From: an uncultured Prevotellaceae bacterium
Lineage (GTDB): Bacteria > Bacteroidota > Bacteroidia > Bacteroidales > Bacteroidaceae
Assembly: GCA_947176535.1 (NCBI GenBank)
Contig: CAMWQU010000002.1
Coordinates: forward strand, 62,001 to 126,000
DNA length: 64,000 bases
Direction of reading: 5' to 3'
Of the stretch, positions 28,169-36,481 are shown one piece after another; the first letter of the stretch is position 1, and each line of letters opens with the position of its first letter. The notes under the pieces were generated by a model. It was not told the DNA's origin. It saw nothing but the letters and a program-made list of their open reading frames with translations, and searched no databases. A program made the position numbers and the translations under genes.

Positions 28169-30007
28169 TTACTGAAACATCTTTTCCACATTTTCGTGGG
28201 AGAATATGGCGATTATCTGTTTACCGTCCGGGGTGTAGTTGGGTTCACTCAGTCGAAGCAGCTCTTCCACCATCTGCTCCATCTCCGACTGCGACAGCAC
28301 CTGCCCTGCGGGAATCGCCGAACTGCGGGCCAGAACAAGTGCCATGCGGTGATGCCAATCTGCTTTCACACCCTGCCCCTTGTCCTTCAGCGTTTCTATG
28401 ATGTCCGCCAGCAACTGCCCCGGGTCGGCCCCTTCAAAGCCTGCGGGAACGCCTTGCACGGAGTAACTGCCACCGCCAAGCGAGGAAATATCGAAGCCCA
28501 GGGCGTGAAGGTCGTCTTGAATGCCGTCAAACAGGGGGATATCGGACATCGGATATTTCACAATTTCCGGAAACAGCAGTCCCTGAGAAGCACCGGAACG
28601 ACCGGCCATCTGCTCCATATACTTATTATATAATATGCGTGTGTGGGCGCGATGCTGGTCGATGAACATCAAGCCCGAACGAATTTCGGTAACGATGAAT
28701 TGTCCGCGATATTGGTAATGCTGCACACTTCGTTCGATGGCAGGCATGTTCAGTTCTTCTTCCAATGACGTTTGGGCTTGTTGGGTAGAAAGGGTTTGTT
28801 CCGGAAAGTCATCCGCCTTTCTTCTACCCTCGCCATACAACATTTCCCATTCCTCCGGAACATGATTTCCGGACTTCCGGCTGTCCTTGAAAGGGTTAAA
28901 GTTTGTATCTACATTTATCCGTGGGGCAGCTACTGCAGCACGTCCTTCCTGAAAAGGATTGTAGACGGGCATTTCATCGGGACGGCCCTCGGTATCGAAC
29001 TCGATTGTCGGAACGGCATTGAAGCGGCCAAGTGCCTCCTTGACTGCCGCCAGGAGTATCTGCCAGATGGGAACCTCGTTCTCAAACTTTATCTCGGTCT
29101 TCGTCGGGTGAATATTTACATCTATCGTCGATGGATCGACATTCAGATACAAGATGTAAGGCACTTGTTCCGTGGGCTGAACGATTCCCTCAAAAGCCGT
29201 TTGCACGGCACGATGAAAGAAGGGGTGCCTCATGTAGCGACCGTTGATGAAGAAATACTGACGCGCTCCTTTCTTCCGGGCCGAATCGGGCCGACCGACG
29301 AAGCCCTGAATCCGGCACAGCGTTGTTTCCACATCAATATCAAGTAATTGCTCGCTTAGTTTTTTCCCGAAAAGCGAAGCGATGCGTTGCTTCGGCGATT
29401 CGGGTTGGAGAGCATTTAACAGACTGCCGTCATGGGAAAACGTGAAATGAATGTCGGGGTTCACCAACGCCACACGCTCAAACTCCTGAATGATATTGGA
29501 AAGTTCCGTCTGATTGCTTTTCAGGAACTTACGGCGGGCCGGAATGTTATAAAAGAGATTTTGCACCAAGAAATTGGCTCCGACGGGACAGTTGTCCACT
29601 TCCTGAGATACGACTCTGCCGCCTTCTATCGTGAGACAAGTCCCGAGTTCGCTGTCCGCCGTCTTTGTACGGAGAGTGATTTGGGCAACGGCGGCAATGC
29701 TCGGCAGAGCTTCACCCCGGAAGCCCATCGTCGTCAGAGAAAATAGGTCGGCAGCCTGAGTAATCTTACTGGTGGCATGCCGCTCAAAAGACAAACGGGC
29801 ATCGGTCTCCGACATCCCCTTTCCGTCGTCAATGACCTGAATGGAAGTCCGGCCGGCATCCACCACCAGTACGTCTATCCGATGCGCACCGGCATCCAGT
29901 GCGTTCTCCAAAAGTTCCTTGATGACAGAAGACGGACGCTGAATGACCTCACCGGCCGCAATCTGATTTGCCACTGAATCCGGCAAAAGATGTATGATGT
30001 CGGCCAT
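28169..30007 (-). CDS. mutL: DNA mismatch repair protein MutL
   Basis: 612 residues, normal for MutL. The N-terminal GHKL ATPase is intact: LLENALDAGAHR (about 32-43), DDGKGM, TMGFRGEALPSI (about 92-103). The C-terminal dimerisation domain covers about 410-612. The endonuclease motif DQHAx2Ex4E of MutL from organisms lacking MutH appears as DQHRAHTRILYNKYM, with both Glu positions changed (Thr, Asn), and the C-terminal metal motifs read LARSSAIPAGQ and NYTPDGKQI. So nicking by the canonical site is doubtful. It ends a long unit starting at guaB, with only 1 bp before the small gene upstream. Confidence 0.95.
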   Translation of the reverse strand: MADIIHLLPDSVANQIAAGEVIQRPSSVIKELLENALDAGAHRIDVLVVDAGRTSIQVIDDGKGMSETDARLSFERHATSKITQAADLFSLTTMGFRGEALPSIAAVAQITLRTKTADSELGTCLTIEGGRVVSQEVDNCPVGANFLVQNLFYNIPARRKFLKSNQTELSNIIQEFERVALVNPDIHFTFSHDGSLLNALQPESPKQRIASLFGKKLSEQLLDIDVETTLCRIQGFVGRPDSARKKGARQYFFINGRYMRHPFFHRAVQTAFEGIVQPTEQVPYILYLNVDPSTIDVNIHPTKTEIKFENEVPIWQILLAAVKEALGRFNAVPTIEFDTEGRPDEMPVYNPFQEGRAAVAAPRINVDTNFNPFKDSRKSGNHVPEEWEMLYGEGRRKADDFPEQTLSTQQAQTSLEEELNMPAIERSVQHYQYRGQFIVTEIRSGLMFIDQHRAHTRILYNKYMEQMAGRSGASQGLLFPEIVKYPMSDIPLFDGIQDDLHALGFDISSLGGGSYSVQGVPAGFEGADPGQLLADIIETLKDKGQGVKADWHHRMALVLARSSAIPAGQVLSQSEMEQMVEELLRLSEPNYTPDGKQIIAIFSHENVEKMFQ

Positions 30008-30008
30008 A

Positions 30009-30296
30009 TCAGAGTATTCCCATCAGAATGTATCGCCAGAGTATAAGGAGCACAAGGATCAGAATCAGGGCCAAAGGCCATGTCAGACGATGTGCGCGTT
30101 CGCTCGCACGCTGGGCGCGAGGAGTAAATTGCGAAAACTTTCCCTTGAAATGATCCGATTCGATGTCACCGGACGGAAGTTCGCCCATCTCACGCTTCAC
30201 ATCCCGAACCAGTTTGTCGAGTTTGTCCTTACGCTCGTCGGTGTACATGCTGATAGGCCTATACTTACGAGGCTTTCGTGTCTGAAACATTCCCAT
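30009..30296 (-). CDS. Small tail-anchored protein of unknown function
   Basis: 95 residues. It is basic and Lys/Arg-rich through residue 70 (EMGELPSGDIESDHFKGKF, then RAQRASERAHR). It has a single hydrophobic segment at the C-terminus (PLALILILVLLILW), with very few residues after it, the layout of a tail-anchored inner-membrane protein with its bulk in the cytoplasm. No known domain is recognised. It is conserved in position here between an OstA-like gene (25 bp upstream) and mutL (1 bp downstream), which suggests translational coupling. A link with LPS transport or with mismatch repair would be a guess. Confidence 0.75.
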   Translation of the reverse strand: MGMFQTRKPRKYRPISMYTDERKDKLDKLVRDVKREMGELPSGDIESDHFKGKFSQFTPRAQRASERAHRLTWPLALILILVLLILWRYILMGIL

Positions 30297-30321
30297 AGTT
30301 ACTTTCCTTTCACTTCATTTC

Positions 30322-32013
30322 TTATTCCGCTCCCCTTACATTCGCTTTCTGTCCCGTTGGTACTGCGTTTTCGTTTGCCTTAACCTCGGAGAGTTTCTGT
30401 TTCGGAGCTGTATGACGTATGCTTTCTTTCAACTCTGTACCCGCTTTCTTGGGTCGCCAATTAAAGATGTCGTCTTTGTCAAGCGGGCGAATATAGTCGA
30501 ACCAGGCAAAGTTCTCCAGATAGAGTTCTTCCGGCGGAACAAGGAAGAGGGGATACATCACCCCAGAAGCCTCGGGCATCCATATCTTATCCACCTTGTT
30601 GTCCTTCAGATAAATCTTCATCTGGCTCGTCTCCGTATGGTTCATTCCTATCATCAGGGAATCATCATCGAAAGGGTAATAATTGACATACACATTCATG
30701 TCCGCAACATTCAAATAGGGGTTCTTCCCTTCAAAATAGGTGTGCATTTCCTTGGCGGCCACTTGATTGTAATGCACAGAGTCTATCCGCTCGACCGAAA
30801 GAGCCTGATTGATAACATAAACACTGTCTATCGTCGAATCGTTGCGCCAGGCCTTAATCATTTCGCCCAACAACTGCTGTTTTTCCTGCCACAGGATTGG
30901 ATCCTTGTACATTGTCGTACAAGAGTCCCGACCATCGTAAACCATAGAATCACAGACCATCTGAATGTCTACCCGGTAAGCCCGGACATGATGGTAGGCG
31001 TGAAGCATACGATACACGGAGTCCGTATTGATATGATGGGTATAAAGGAAAAAGGAATCGGCATGCGCATAGAACGTGTCCCGCTGAGAATAATCTATCA
31101 GTACCGCACTATCGGCAGCCTCGGCATAACCATGCTTCTCATCGTACAACGCATAGTTGCCCGTAAACTTATTCTTATTAAGCGTATCCGTGTAAACGAC
31201 ATGACCAAAGGCCTTGCCGACAGAATCCTTGGCATTCCAGCAGACACTGTCTCCGACAAGCACTTTTGTTCCATTCTGAAGTATGGAACGATTGAGCAGA
31301 TACGATTCATCCGTATTAGAATCATAATAACCGTTCTCCGAATAGATATGACTGTTCCCGTTGTCAATGTTGCTTGGTCCCAGCACATGAGCAATGCCCG
31401 TCTGGGTATTGTAATGCAGCGTGTCGCTGATGAGAACCGATTTCGCTTTCTTGGGGGGCCGAGGATTTACAAGACGGACATTATAATTGAATACGGCCTC
31501 ACGGGTCGTAGGGCTATATTCTCCCCAGTCGCTCGTCAGTTCATTCTCCTTATCCACCAAGCGACCACCTTCAAAGAAATAGCCTAAGTCGTAGAGGCGG
31601 TCGTAATCGAGGGAGTCCGAATACAACGTCGAATTCCGATGCCTGAGCACTACATTTTCCCGTGCCCGCGCCATTTGGTCGAGGCCATCGTAATAGAGAA
31701 TGTTACTCGTCAGCGACAGCGTATCTCCTTGGAGCATACGCACACTGCCGAACGCATCAAACGAGTTCGTCGCCTCATAGAACAACGCACTGTCACAATA
31801 CATGAGCGTCCCCTCGTGGTCGAACTGCACATCACCCACAAGGAACTGCGCCGTAGGATGCAGCCGCTGATTAAAATAAAGTCTATCGGCATGAAGCAGG
31901 TAAACCCTCGAATCGGAGGGTTTCCTATCATCTTTTTTCTTTGCCGGCCCCACGGTCATGGACAGAACCAGCAACGCATATATGCACAAAAACAGACTTC
32001 TAAACCGCTTCAA
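30322..32013 (-). CDS. OstA/LptA-like LPS transport-related protein
   Basis: 563 residues. A signal peptide (MKRFRSLFLCIYALLVLSMT) is followed by an N-terminal OstA-like domain with repeated short beta-strands: DSRVYLLHADRLYFNQ, LVGDVQFDHEGTLMYCDSALF, FDAFGSVRMLQGDTLSL, VVLRHRNSTLYSDSLDY. Each turn shows the G-D-V-x-F or V-x-L-R pattern of the LptA/LptD N-terminal jellyroll. There is no obvious LptD-like barrel, so this is a periplasmic member of the superfamily as found in Bacteroidota. It may help carry lipopolysaccharide across the periplasm. It sits 36 bp after the second parvulin gene in the unit 34859-28169. Confidence 0.82.
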   Translation of the reverse strand: MKRFRSLFLCIYALLVLSMTVGPAKKKDDRKPSDSRVYLLHADRLYFNQRLHPTAQFLVGDVQFDHEGTLMYCDSALFYEATNSFDAFGSVRMLQGDTLSLTSNILYYDGLDQMARARENVVLRHRNSTLYSDSLDYDRLYDLGYFFEGGRLVDKENELTSDWGEYSPTTREAVFNYNVRLVNPRPPKKAKSVLISDTLHYNTQTGIAHVLGPSNIDNGNSHIYSENGYYDSNTDESYLLNRSILQNGTKVLVGDSVCWNAKDSVGKAFGHVVYTDTLNKNKFTGNYALYDEKHGYAEAADSAVLIDYSQRDTFYAHADSFFLYTHHINTDSVYRMLHAYHHVRAYRVDIQMVCDSMVYDGRDSCTTMYKDPILWQEKQQLLGEMIKAWRNDSTIDSVYVINQALSVERIDSVHYNQVAAKEMHTYFEGKNPYLNVADMNVYVNYYPFDDDSLMIGMNHTETSQMKIYLKDNKVDKIWMPEASGVMYPLFLVPPEELYLENFAWFDYIRPLDKDDIFNWRPKKAGTELKESIRHTAPKQKLSEVKANENAVPTGQKANVRGAE

Positions 32014-32049
32014 AATCTTTCTATCTTCAGTTTCCGCTCAATTCTCGAT

Positions 32050-33429
32050 TTACTTCACCCATCCCGGATACTCGAACTCACAATCGCACCAGTCCTCATT
32101 GATGCGAATATAAGTAGACTGCTGCTTCTCCCGTATCCATTCGTTGATGCGTTCTTCTTTTTTCTTATTCAACACGATTCCGCGCAATACCTGGAAGTCT
32201 TCCGAGATACCCGCACGATGCGTCTTTATGCGATTCTTCAACTTCACAATGGCACAAACCGTCTTTCCACGGGAGTCCGTCATGATGAAAGGTTTTGAAA
32301 TCTCTCCTATCTCCAACCCATCGACCACACGGGCCAACTCTGAAGACGTATTGGCCAGTTCGCTCATTTCAAACCGTGAAGTCTGTATCCGTTCACCCTC
32401 CGGAGTCTGTTTCCGGTTTGTCATCAAACCACGATTGTTTTTAGTGTCTTTATCGTCACTTATCAGCATTGCCCCTTTCTCAAAAGTAAACTTCTCCTTG
32501 CGAATATCGTCCGCAATGGAATCAAGGCGTGCCAAGGCAGCATCAATGTCTTTCTGCGCCACAACCGGTTTCCGAAGAATGTGACGAACCTTCACCTTAT
32601 CCCCCCGCTTATCTATCAACTGGATAATATGGAAACCGAACTCCGATTCCACAACCTTTGACACCTTATTGGGGTCCGTAAGGCTAAAAGCCACATTGGC
32701 AAAAGCCTGGTCAAGCTCGCCCTTTCCCATATAGGGCAGTTCTCCGCCCTGCAACTTCGAGCCCTTGTCTTCACTGTTGAGGATGGCCAACGTAGAAAAA
32801 GACATACTCCCGGTGGTAATGCGTTCCGCATAGCTGCGCAGTTCTTCTTTCACCCGGGCAATCTCCTCTTCCGGAATACGTGGATGCTGCACCAGAATCT
32901 CCACCTCCACCTGAGTCGGGATAAGCGGCAGAGAGTCTTCGGACATATCTTTGAAATAGCGTCTCACCTCCGCAGGAGTCACTTTCACGTCTTCCGTAAG
33001 TTTCTCGCGCATCTTGTTCACCGTCATTTCATCCTTGTAACGGTTATTCAGTTCTTCCCGAATCTGACTGATGGGCATGGACATGTATTCCTCAAGTTTT
33101 TCTTTACTGCCGGCCGTCATCACCCAGTCGTTGATACGCTCCTCTACATAAGCATTTATCTGCGAGTCCGTAACTTCTATACTATCAATAGCAGCCTGAT
33201 GTAAAAAAAGTTTCTGTATGGCCAGACGTTCCGGAATGACACAATAGGGATTTCCTTTGATTTGCGACCATGAGGGGTCGCGACGCATTCCTTCCACATC
33301 GCTTTTCAGTATCGCTTCATCTCCCACAACCCAGATGACTTCATCCACGACATTGCTACCCTTCTGCGCCAAAAGCGAGACGGAGAAGAAGAAAGAAAGA
33401 AAAACAGATATCAGTGCTATTCGCTTCAT
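32050..33429 (-). CDS. Periplasmic parvulin-type peptidyl-prolyl isomerase (SurA-like)
   Basis: 459 residues from the ATG at 33429 (MKRIALISVFLSFFFSVSLLAQ, a signal peptide); an in-frame TTG at 33441 overlaps the stop of the previous gene and is less likely. A SurA-type N-terminal helical chaperone region (NVVDEVIWVVGDEAILKSDV) is followed by a PpiC domain at about 170-290 containing KGSKLQGGELPYMGKGELDQ and VESEFGFHIIQLIDKRGDK. A second degenerate PpiC-like part follows. It assists folding of outer-membrane proteins. It directly follows another parvulin gene and precedes the OstA-like gene. Confidence 0.9.
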   Translation of the reverse strand: MKRIALISVFLSFFFSVSLLAQKGSNVVDEVIWVVGDEAILKSDVEGMRRDPSWSQIKGNPYCVIPERLAIQKLFLHQAAIDSIEVTDSQINAYVEERINDWVMTAGSKEKLEEYMSMPISQIREELNNRYKDEMTVNKMREKLTEDVKVTPAEVRRYFKDMSEDSLPLIPTQVEVEILVQHPRIPEEEIARVKEELRSYAERITTGSMSFSTLAILNSEDKGSKLQGGELPYMGKGELDQAFANVAFSLTDPNKVSKVVESEFGFHIIQLIDKRGDKVKVRHILRKPVVAQKDIDAALARLDSIADDIRKEKFTFEKGAMLISDDKDTKNNRGLMTNRKQTPEGERIQTSRFEMSELANTSSELARVVDGLEIGEISKPFIMTDSRGKTVCAIVKLKNRIKTHRAGISEDFQVLRGIVLNKKKEERINEWIREKQQSTYIRINEDWCDCEFEYPGWVK

Positions 33430-33437
33430 ACTTATGC

Positions 33438-34859
33438 TCAATGTTTATTAACCGTAGCTATAACCTCGGGATAAATCTTTACCTTATACCGGTTACGCAA
33501 CTCCTCCACAAACTTCCGGTCGCACGCTGCCTGATAGTCCGCAACCACTTCGTTGGCGACATCCGTCCAACGCTGCGGGCCTTTTTTCAACCGACGGCCG
33601 ACAACAGCAGAATAAGGGAAACTCTTCCGTGGCCGGGTTTTGCCTTCCTTTACGTTGAATACCAATGAATCCACCATGGCATTCTCCCCTTTCTTGAAAA
33701 GCCTGGGCTGCTCCATGCGTACCATCACGCTGTCCTTATTATAAGCATCCCGCACGGTTACAGTCCACTTTGCCTCATCCACTTTCTTCAAAAGTTTCTT
33801 TACGCCCTTCACCGCATTCTTCTCACGGGTATAATAAGGCATACCGTAGAAATGAGGTTCCTTCCACGCATATTTCTTGCTATTTGCCTTGAAGTAGTTT
33901 TCCAGAGCCACCGTATCTGTTGCGGCAGGATCCCAAATCTGCGTCTTACTGATTTCGTACAGCAAGAGACCGTCATGGTATTCCTGAATCAGATACTTCA
34001 ACTCATCGTCCTGCGCACAAAGACGCTCGCTCTCGGCATCCAGTAACTGAGCTACCGACAAACCGCGTTGCCGGGCCAAACTGTCTGCAACCTGACGTTC
34101 TAGACGCTCGGCGAGGCCACGAGACTCTAAGAAAGAAAGTATTTTAGAACGCAATGTATCGTAGGGCTCCAGTTGCTTCACATCAATAAGGCGCATGATA
34201 TGATACCCCACGGGAGACAGGAACGGAGCCGACGTTTCGCCTTTCTGCAGCTCATACATCACTTTCTCAAACTCCGGAACCAAGCTCCCCGGGCCAAACC
34301 AAGTCAGCGTTCCTCCATTCATCGCCGACTGCGTGTCTTCCGAATACTGCTTTGCCAACTCCTCGAACTCGCTTCCGGCCAGCAATGCTTGATAGATGCT
34401 GTCGATACGGGTTTTCTTTGCCGCCTGCTCTTCCGAAGAACCTTTCTGCGCCACGCGCAAGAAAATGTGAGCCGGCAGACGCAAATCATGTCCGTTCAAC
34501 TGTTTCAGCATGCCATCGTAGTACGCCCTGACTTCCGCTTCCTCCACACCTTCCGGCACAAGAAGCGGACGTATCTGCTGGTCGCGGTAAGTACGGAACT
34601 CCGCCTTGAAACTCTGCAACGTATCAAGTTTAGCATCTTCGGCAGCCTTCACCTTCAGTTTGTAATTGACGAACAAGTCCACATATTCTTCCAGGTCTTT
34701 CCGGTCAATCACGTTCTCCGTGTTGTTCTTGTTATAGTTATATTCAAACTCGCTTCGGGTAACGGGCACCCCTGCGATTTTCATCACCACGGGGTCTTCC
34801 TCTGCAAGCGCAGGCAAACAGAGTGTGAAGTGTAAAACAAATAAAGCTATGCGTTTCAT
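33438..34859 (-). CDS. Periplasmic parvulin-type peptidyl-prolyl isomerase
   Basis: 473 residues. A signal peptide (MKRIALFVLHFTLCLPALAEE) is followed by a helical N-terminal region starting PVVMKIAGVPVTRSEFEYNY. The PpiC domain (about 130-240) contains MNGGTLTWFGPGSLVPEFEK and ETSAPFLSPVGYHIMRLIDV, the substrate-binding end of parvulins. A helical C-terminal region is unlike SurA. The two tandem parvulins differ in sequence beyond the PpiC domain, so they are paralogues with distinct roles, not a recent duplication. The gene follows guaB by 28 bp and its stop is 8 bp before the next start. Confidence 0.88.
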   Translation of the reverse strand: MKRIALFVLHFTLCLPALAEEDPVVMKIAGVPVTRSEFEYNYNKNNTENVIDRKDLEEYVDLFVNYKLKVKAAEDAKLDTLQSFKAEFRTYRDQQIRPLLVPEGVEEAEVRAYYDGMLKQLNGHDLRLPAHIFLRVAQKGSSEEQAAKKTRIDSIYQALLAGSEFEELAKQYSEDTQSAMNGGTLTWFGPGSLVPEFEKVMYELQKGETSAPFLSPVGYHIMRLIDVKQLEPYDTLRSKILSFLESRGLAERLERQVADSLARQRGLSVAQLLDAESERLCAQDDELKYLIQEYHDGLLLYEISKTQIWDPAATDTVALENYFKANSKKYAWKEPHFYGMPYYTREKNAVKGVKKLLKKVDEAKWTVTVRDAYNKDSVMVRMEQPRLFKKGENAMVDSLVFNVKEGKTRPRKSFPYSAVVGRRLKKGPQRWTDVANEVVADYQAACDRKFVEELRNRYKVKIYPEVIATVNKH

Positions 34860-34887
34860 GCTGTCAGAATACTAAAAACGGTAAATA

Positions 34888-36366
34888 TTACTGCGGTCTG
34901 CTGTAATTCGGAGCCTCACTGGTTATCGTTACATCGTGAGGATGGCTCTCCAGCACACCGGCATTCGTAATACGGACAAACTTTGCGTGATGCAAGTCCT
35001 CGATACGAGCCGCGCCGCAATAGCCCATACCGCTGCGCAGTCCGCCTATCAACTGATAGATAACCTCCTGCACCGTGCCCTTGTAAGGCACACGTCCGGC
35101 GATACCTTCCGGCACGAGTTTCTTTGCGTCTTTCACATTTCCTTGGAAATAACGGTCTTTCGAACCGCACTCCATAGCTTCCAGAGAACCCATACCCCGA
35201 TAAGACTTGAATTTACGTCCGTTGTATATGATGGTGTCGCCCGGAGACTCTTCCGTTCCGGCAATCAGCGAACCAATCATCACGCTGTATCCGCCGGCGG
35301 CCAAAGCCTTCACCACATCACCCGAATAACGCAGTCCGCCGTCTGCAATCAGAGGCACACCCGTTCCGGCCAATGCACTGGCAACATCGTAAACGGCCGA
35401 AAGCTGGGGCACGCCCACACCGGCCACGACGCGTGTCGTGCAGATACTGCCCGGGCCAATTCCGACTTTCACTCCGTCGGCACCGGCTTCCACCAGTGCG
35501 AGTGCAGCCTCGCCCGTGGCCACATTACCGACCACAATATCCACGTTCTTGAATGCAGCCTTAGCCTCACGCAGTTTCTCGATGACAAACTTCGAGTGAC
35601 CATGCGCGGTATCAATCACAATCGCGTCGGCACCGGCCTCCACCAATGCACTCATGCGCTCCATCGTGTCCGCTGTCACACCCACACCGGCAGCCACGCG
35701 CAAGCGTCCCTTGGCGTCCTTGCAAGCCATGGGTTTGTCCTTGGCCTTGGTTATATCCTTATAGGTAATCAGACCGATAAGATGGTTTTCGGCATCCACC
35801 ACCGGCAACTTCTCAATTTTGTTCTCCTGCAATATCTGTGCGGCCGCAAAGAGGTCTGTCTCCGTATGCGTTGTCACGATATTCTCACTCGTCATCACCT
35901 CCTCTATCGGCCGGTTCTGATTCTGCTCGAAACGCAGGTCACGGTTCGTAACGATACCCACCAGACGGTTGTCATCATCCACAACGGGAATACCGCCGAT
36001 ATGGTACTCGGCCATAATCCAGAGAGCGTCAGCCACCGTCTTTCCGCGGTTGATAGTCACCGGATCATAAATCATGCCGTTCTCCGCACGCTTTACGATG
36101 GCCACCTGACGGGCCTGCTCTTCTATGGACATATTCTTGTGAATGACACCGATACCGCCTTCGCGAGCGATGGCAATAGCCATTGCAGCCTCGGTAACGG
36201 TATCCATGGCTGCCGAGATAAACGGGATTTTCAACTCAATGTTGCGTGAGAACTTCGTCGTCAGATCAACGGTTCGGGGCAGTACCTCGCTATAAGCCGG
36301 TACCAACAAAACATCGTCATAGGTCAAGCCGTCCATGACGATTCTGTCTGTGAGAAATGATGCCAT
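34888..36366 (-). CDS. guaB: Inosine-5'-monophosphate dehydrogenase
   Basis: 492 residues. It oxidises IMP to XMP, the first committed step to GMP. A TIM-barrel with catalytic loop [20 protein letters not shown] (Cys about residue 306) and [19 protein letters not shown] surrounds a CBS pair at about 95-215 ([39 protein letters not shown]). The flap Arg-Tyr motif [20 protein letters not shown] is present. It is the first gene after a well-matched promoter (36395-36425) and is followed by envelope genes at short spacing, which suggests an operon mixing nucleotide and envelope functions. Confidence 0.97.
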   Translation of the reverse strand: MASFLTDRIVMDGLTYDDVLLVPAYSEVLPRTVDLTTKFSRNIELKIPFISAAMDTVTEAAMAIAIAREGGIGVIHKNMSIEEQARQVAIVKRAENGMIYDPVTINRGKTVADALWIMAEYHIGGIPVVDDDNRLVGIVTNRDLRFEQNQNRPIEEVMTSENIVTTHTETDLFAAAQILQENKIEKLPVVDAENHLIGLITYKDITKAKDKPMACKDAKGRLRVAAGVGVTADTMERMSALVEAGADAIVIDTAHGHSKFVIEKLREAKAAFKNVDIVVGNVATGEAALALVEAGADGVKVGIGPGSICTTRVVAGVGVPQLSAVYDVASALAGTGVPLIADGGLRYSGDVVKALAAGGYSVMIGSLIAGTEESPGDTIIYNGRKFKSYRGMGSLEAMECGSKDRYFQGNVKDAKKLVPEGIAGRVPYKGTVQEVIYQLIGGLRSGMGYCGAARIEDLHHAKFVRITNAGVLESHPHDVTITSEAPNYSRPQ

Positions 36367-36394
36367 AAAATGTCAGTTTTACGATATTTGGGTA

Positions 36395-36425
36395 CAAAGA
36401 TACGACAAATCCTTCGGAAGACAAA
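36395..36425 (-). promoter_or_regulatory. Bacteroides-type promoter of guaB
   Basis: TTTG (36422-36425), a 19-bp spacer and TATCTTTG (36395-36402) on the minus strand. Confidence 0.7.
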
Positions 36426-36481
36426 ATAAACCCGTTTATTTCATCCTCCCCAAAACCTTAAGAAATGCTAAAAACCTACGG

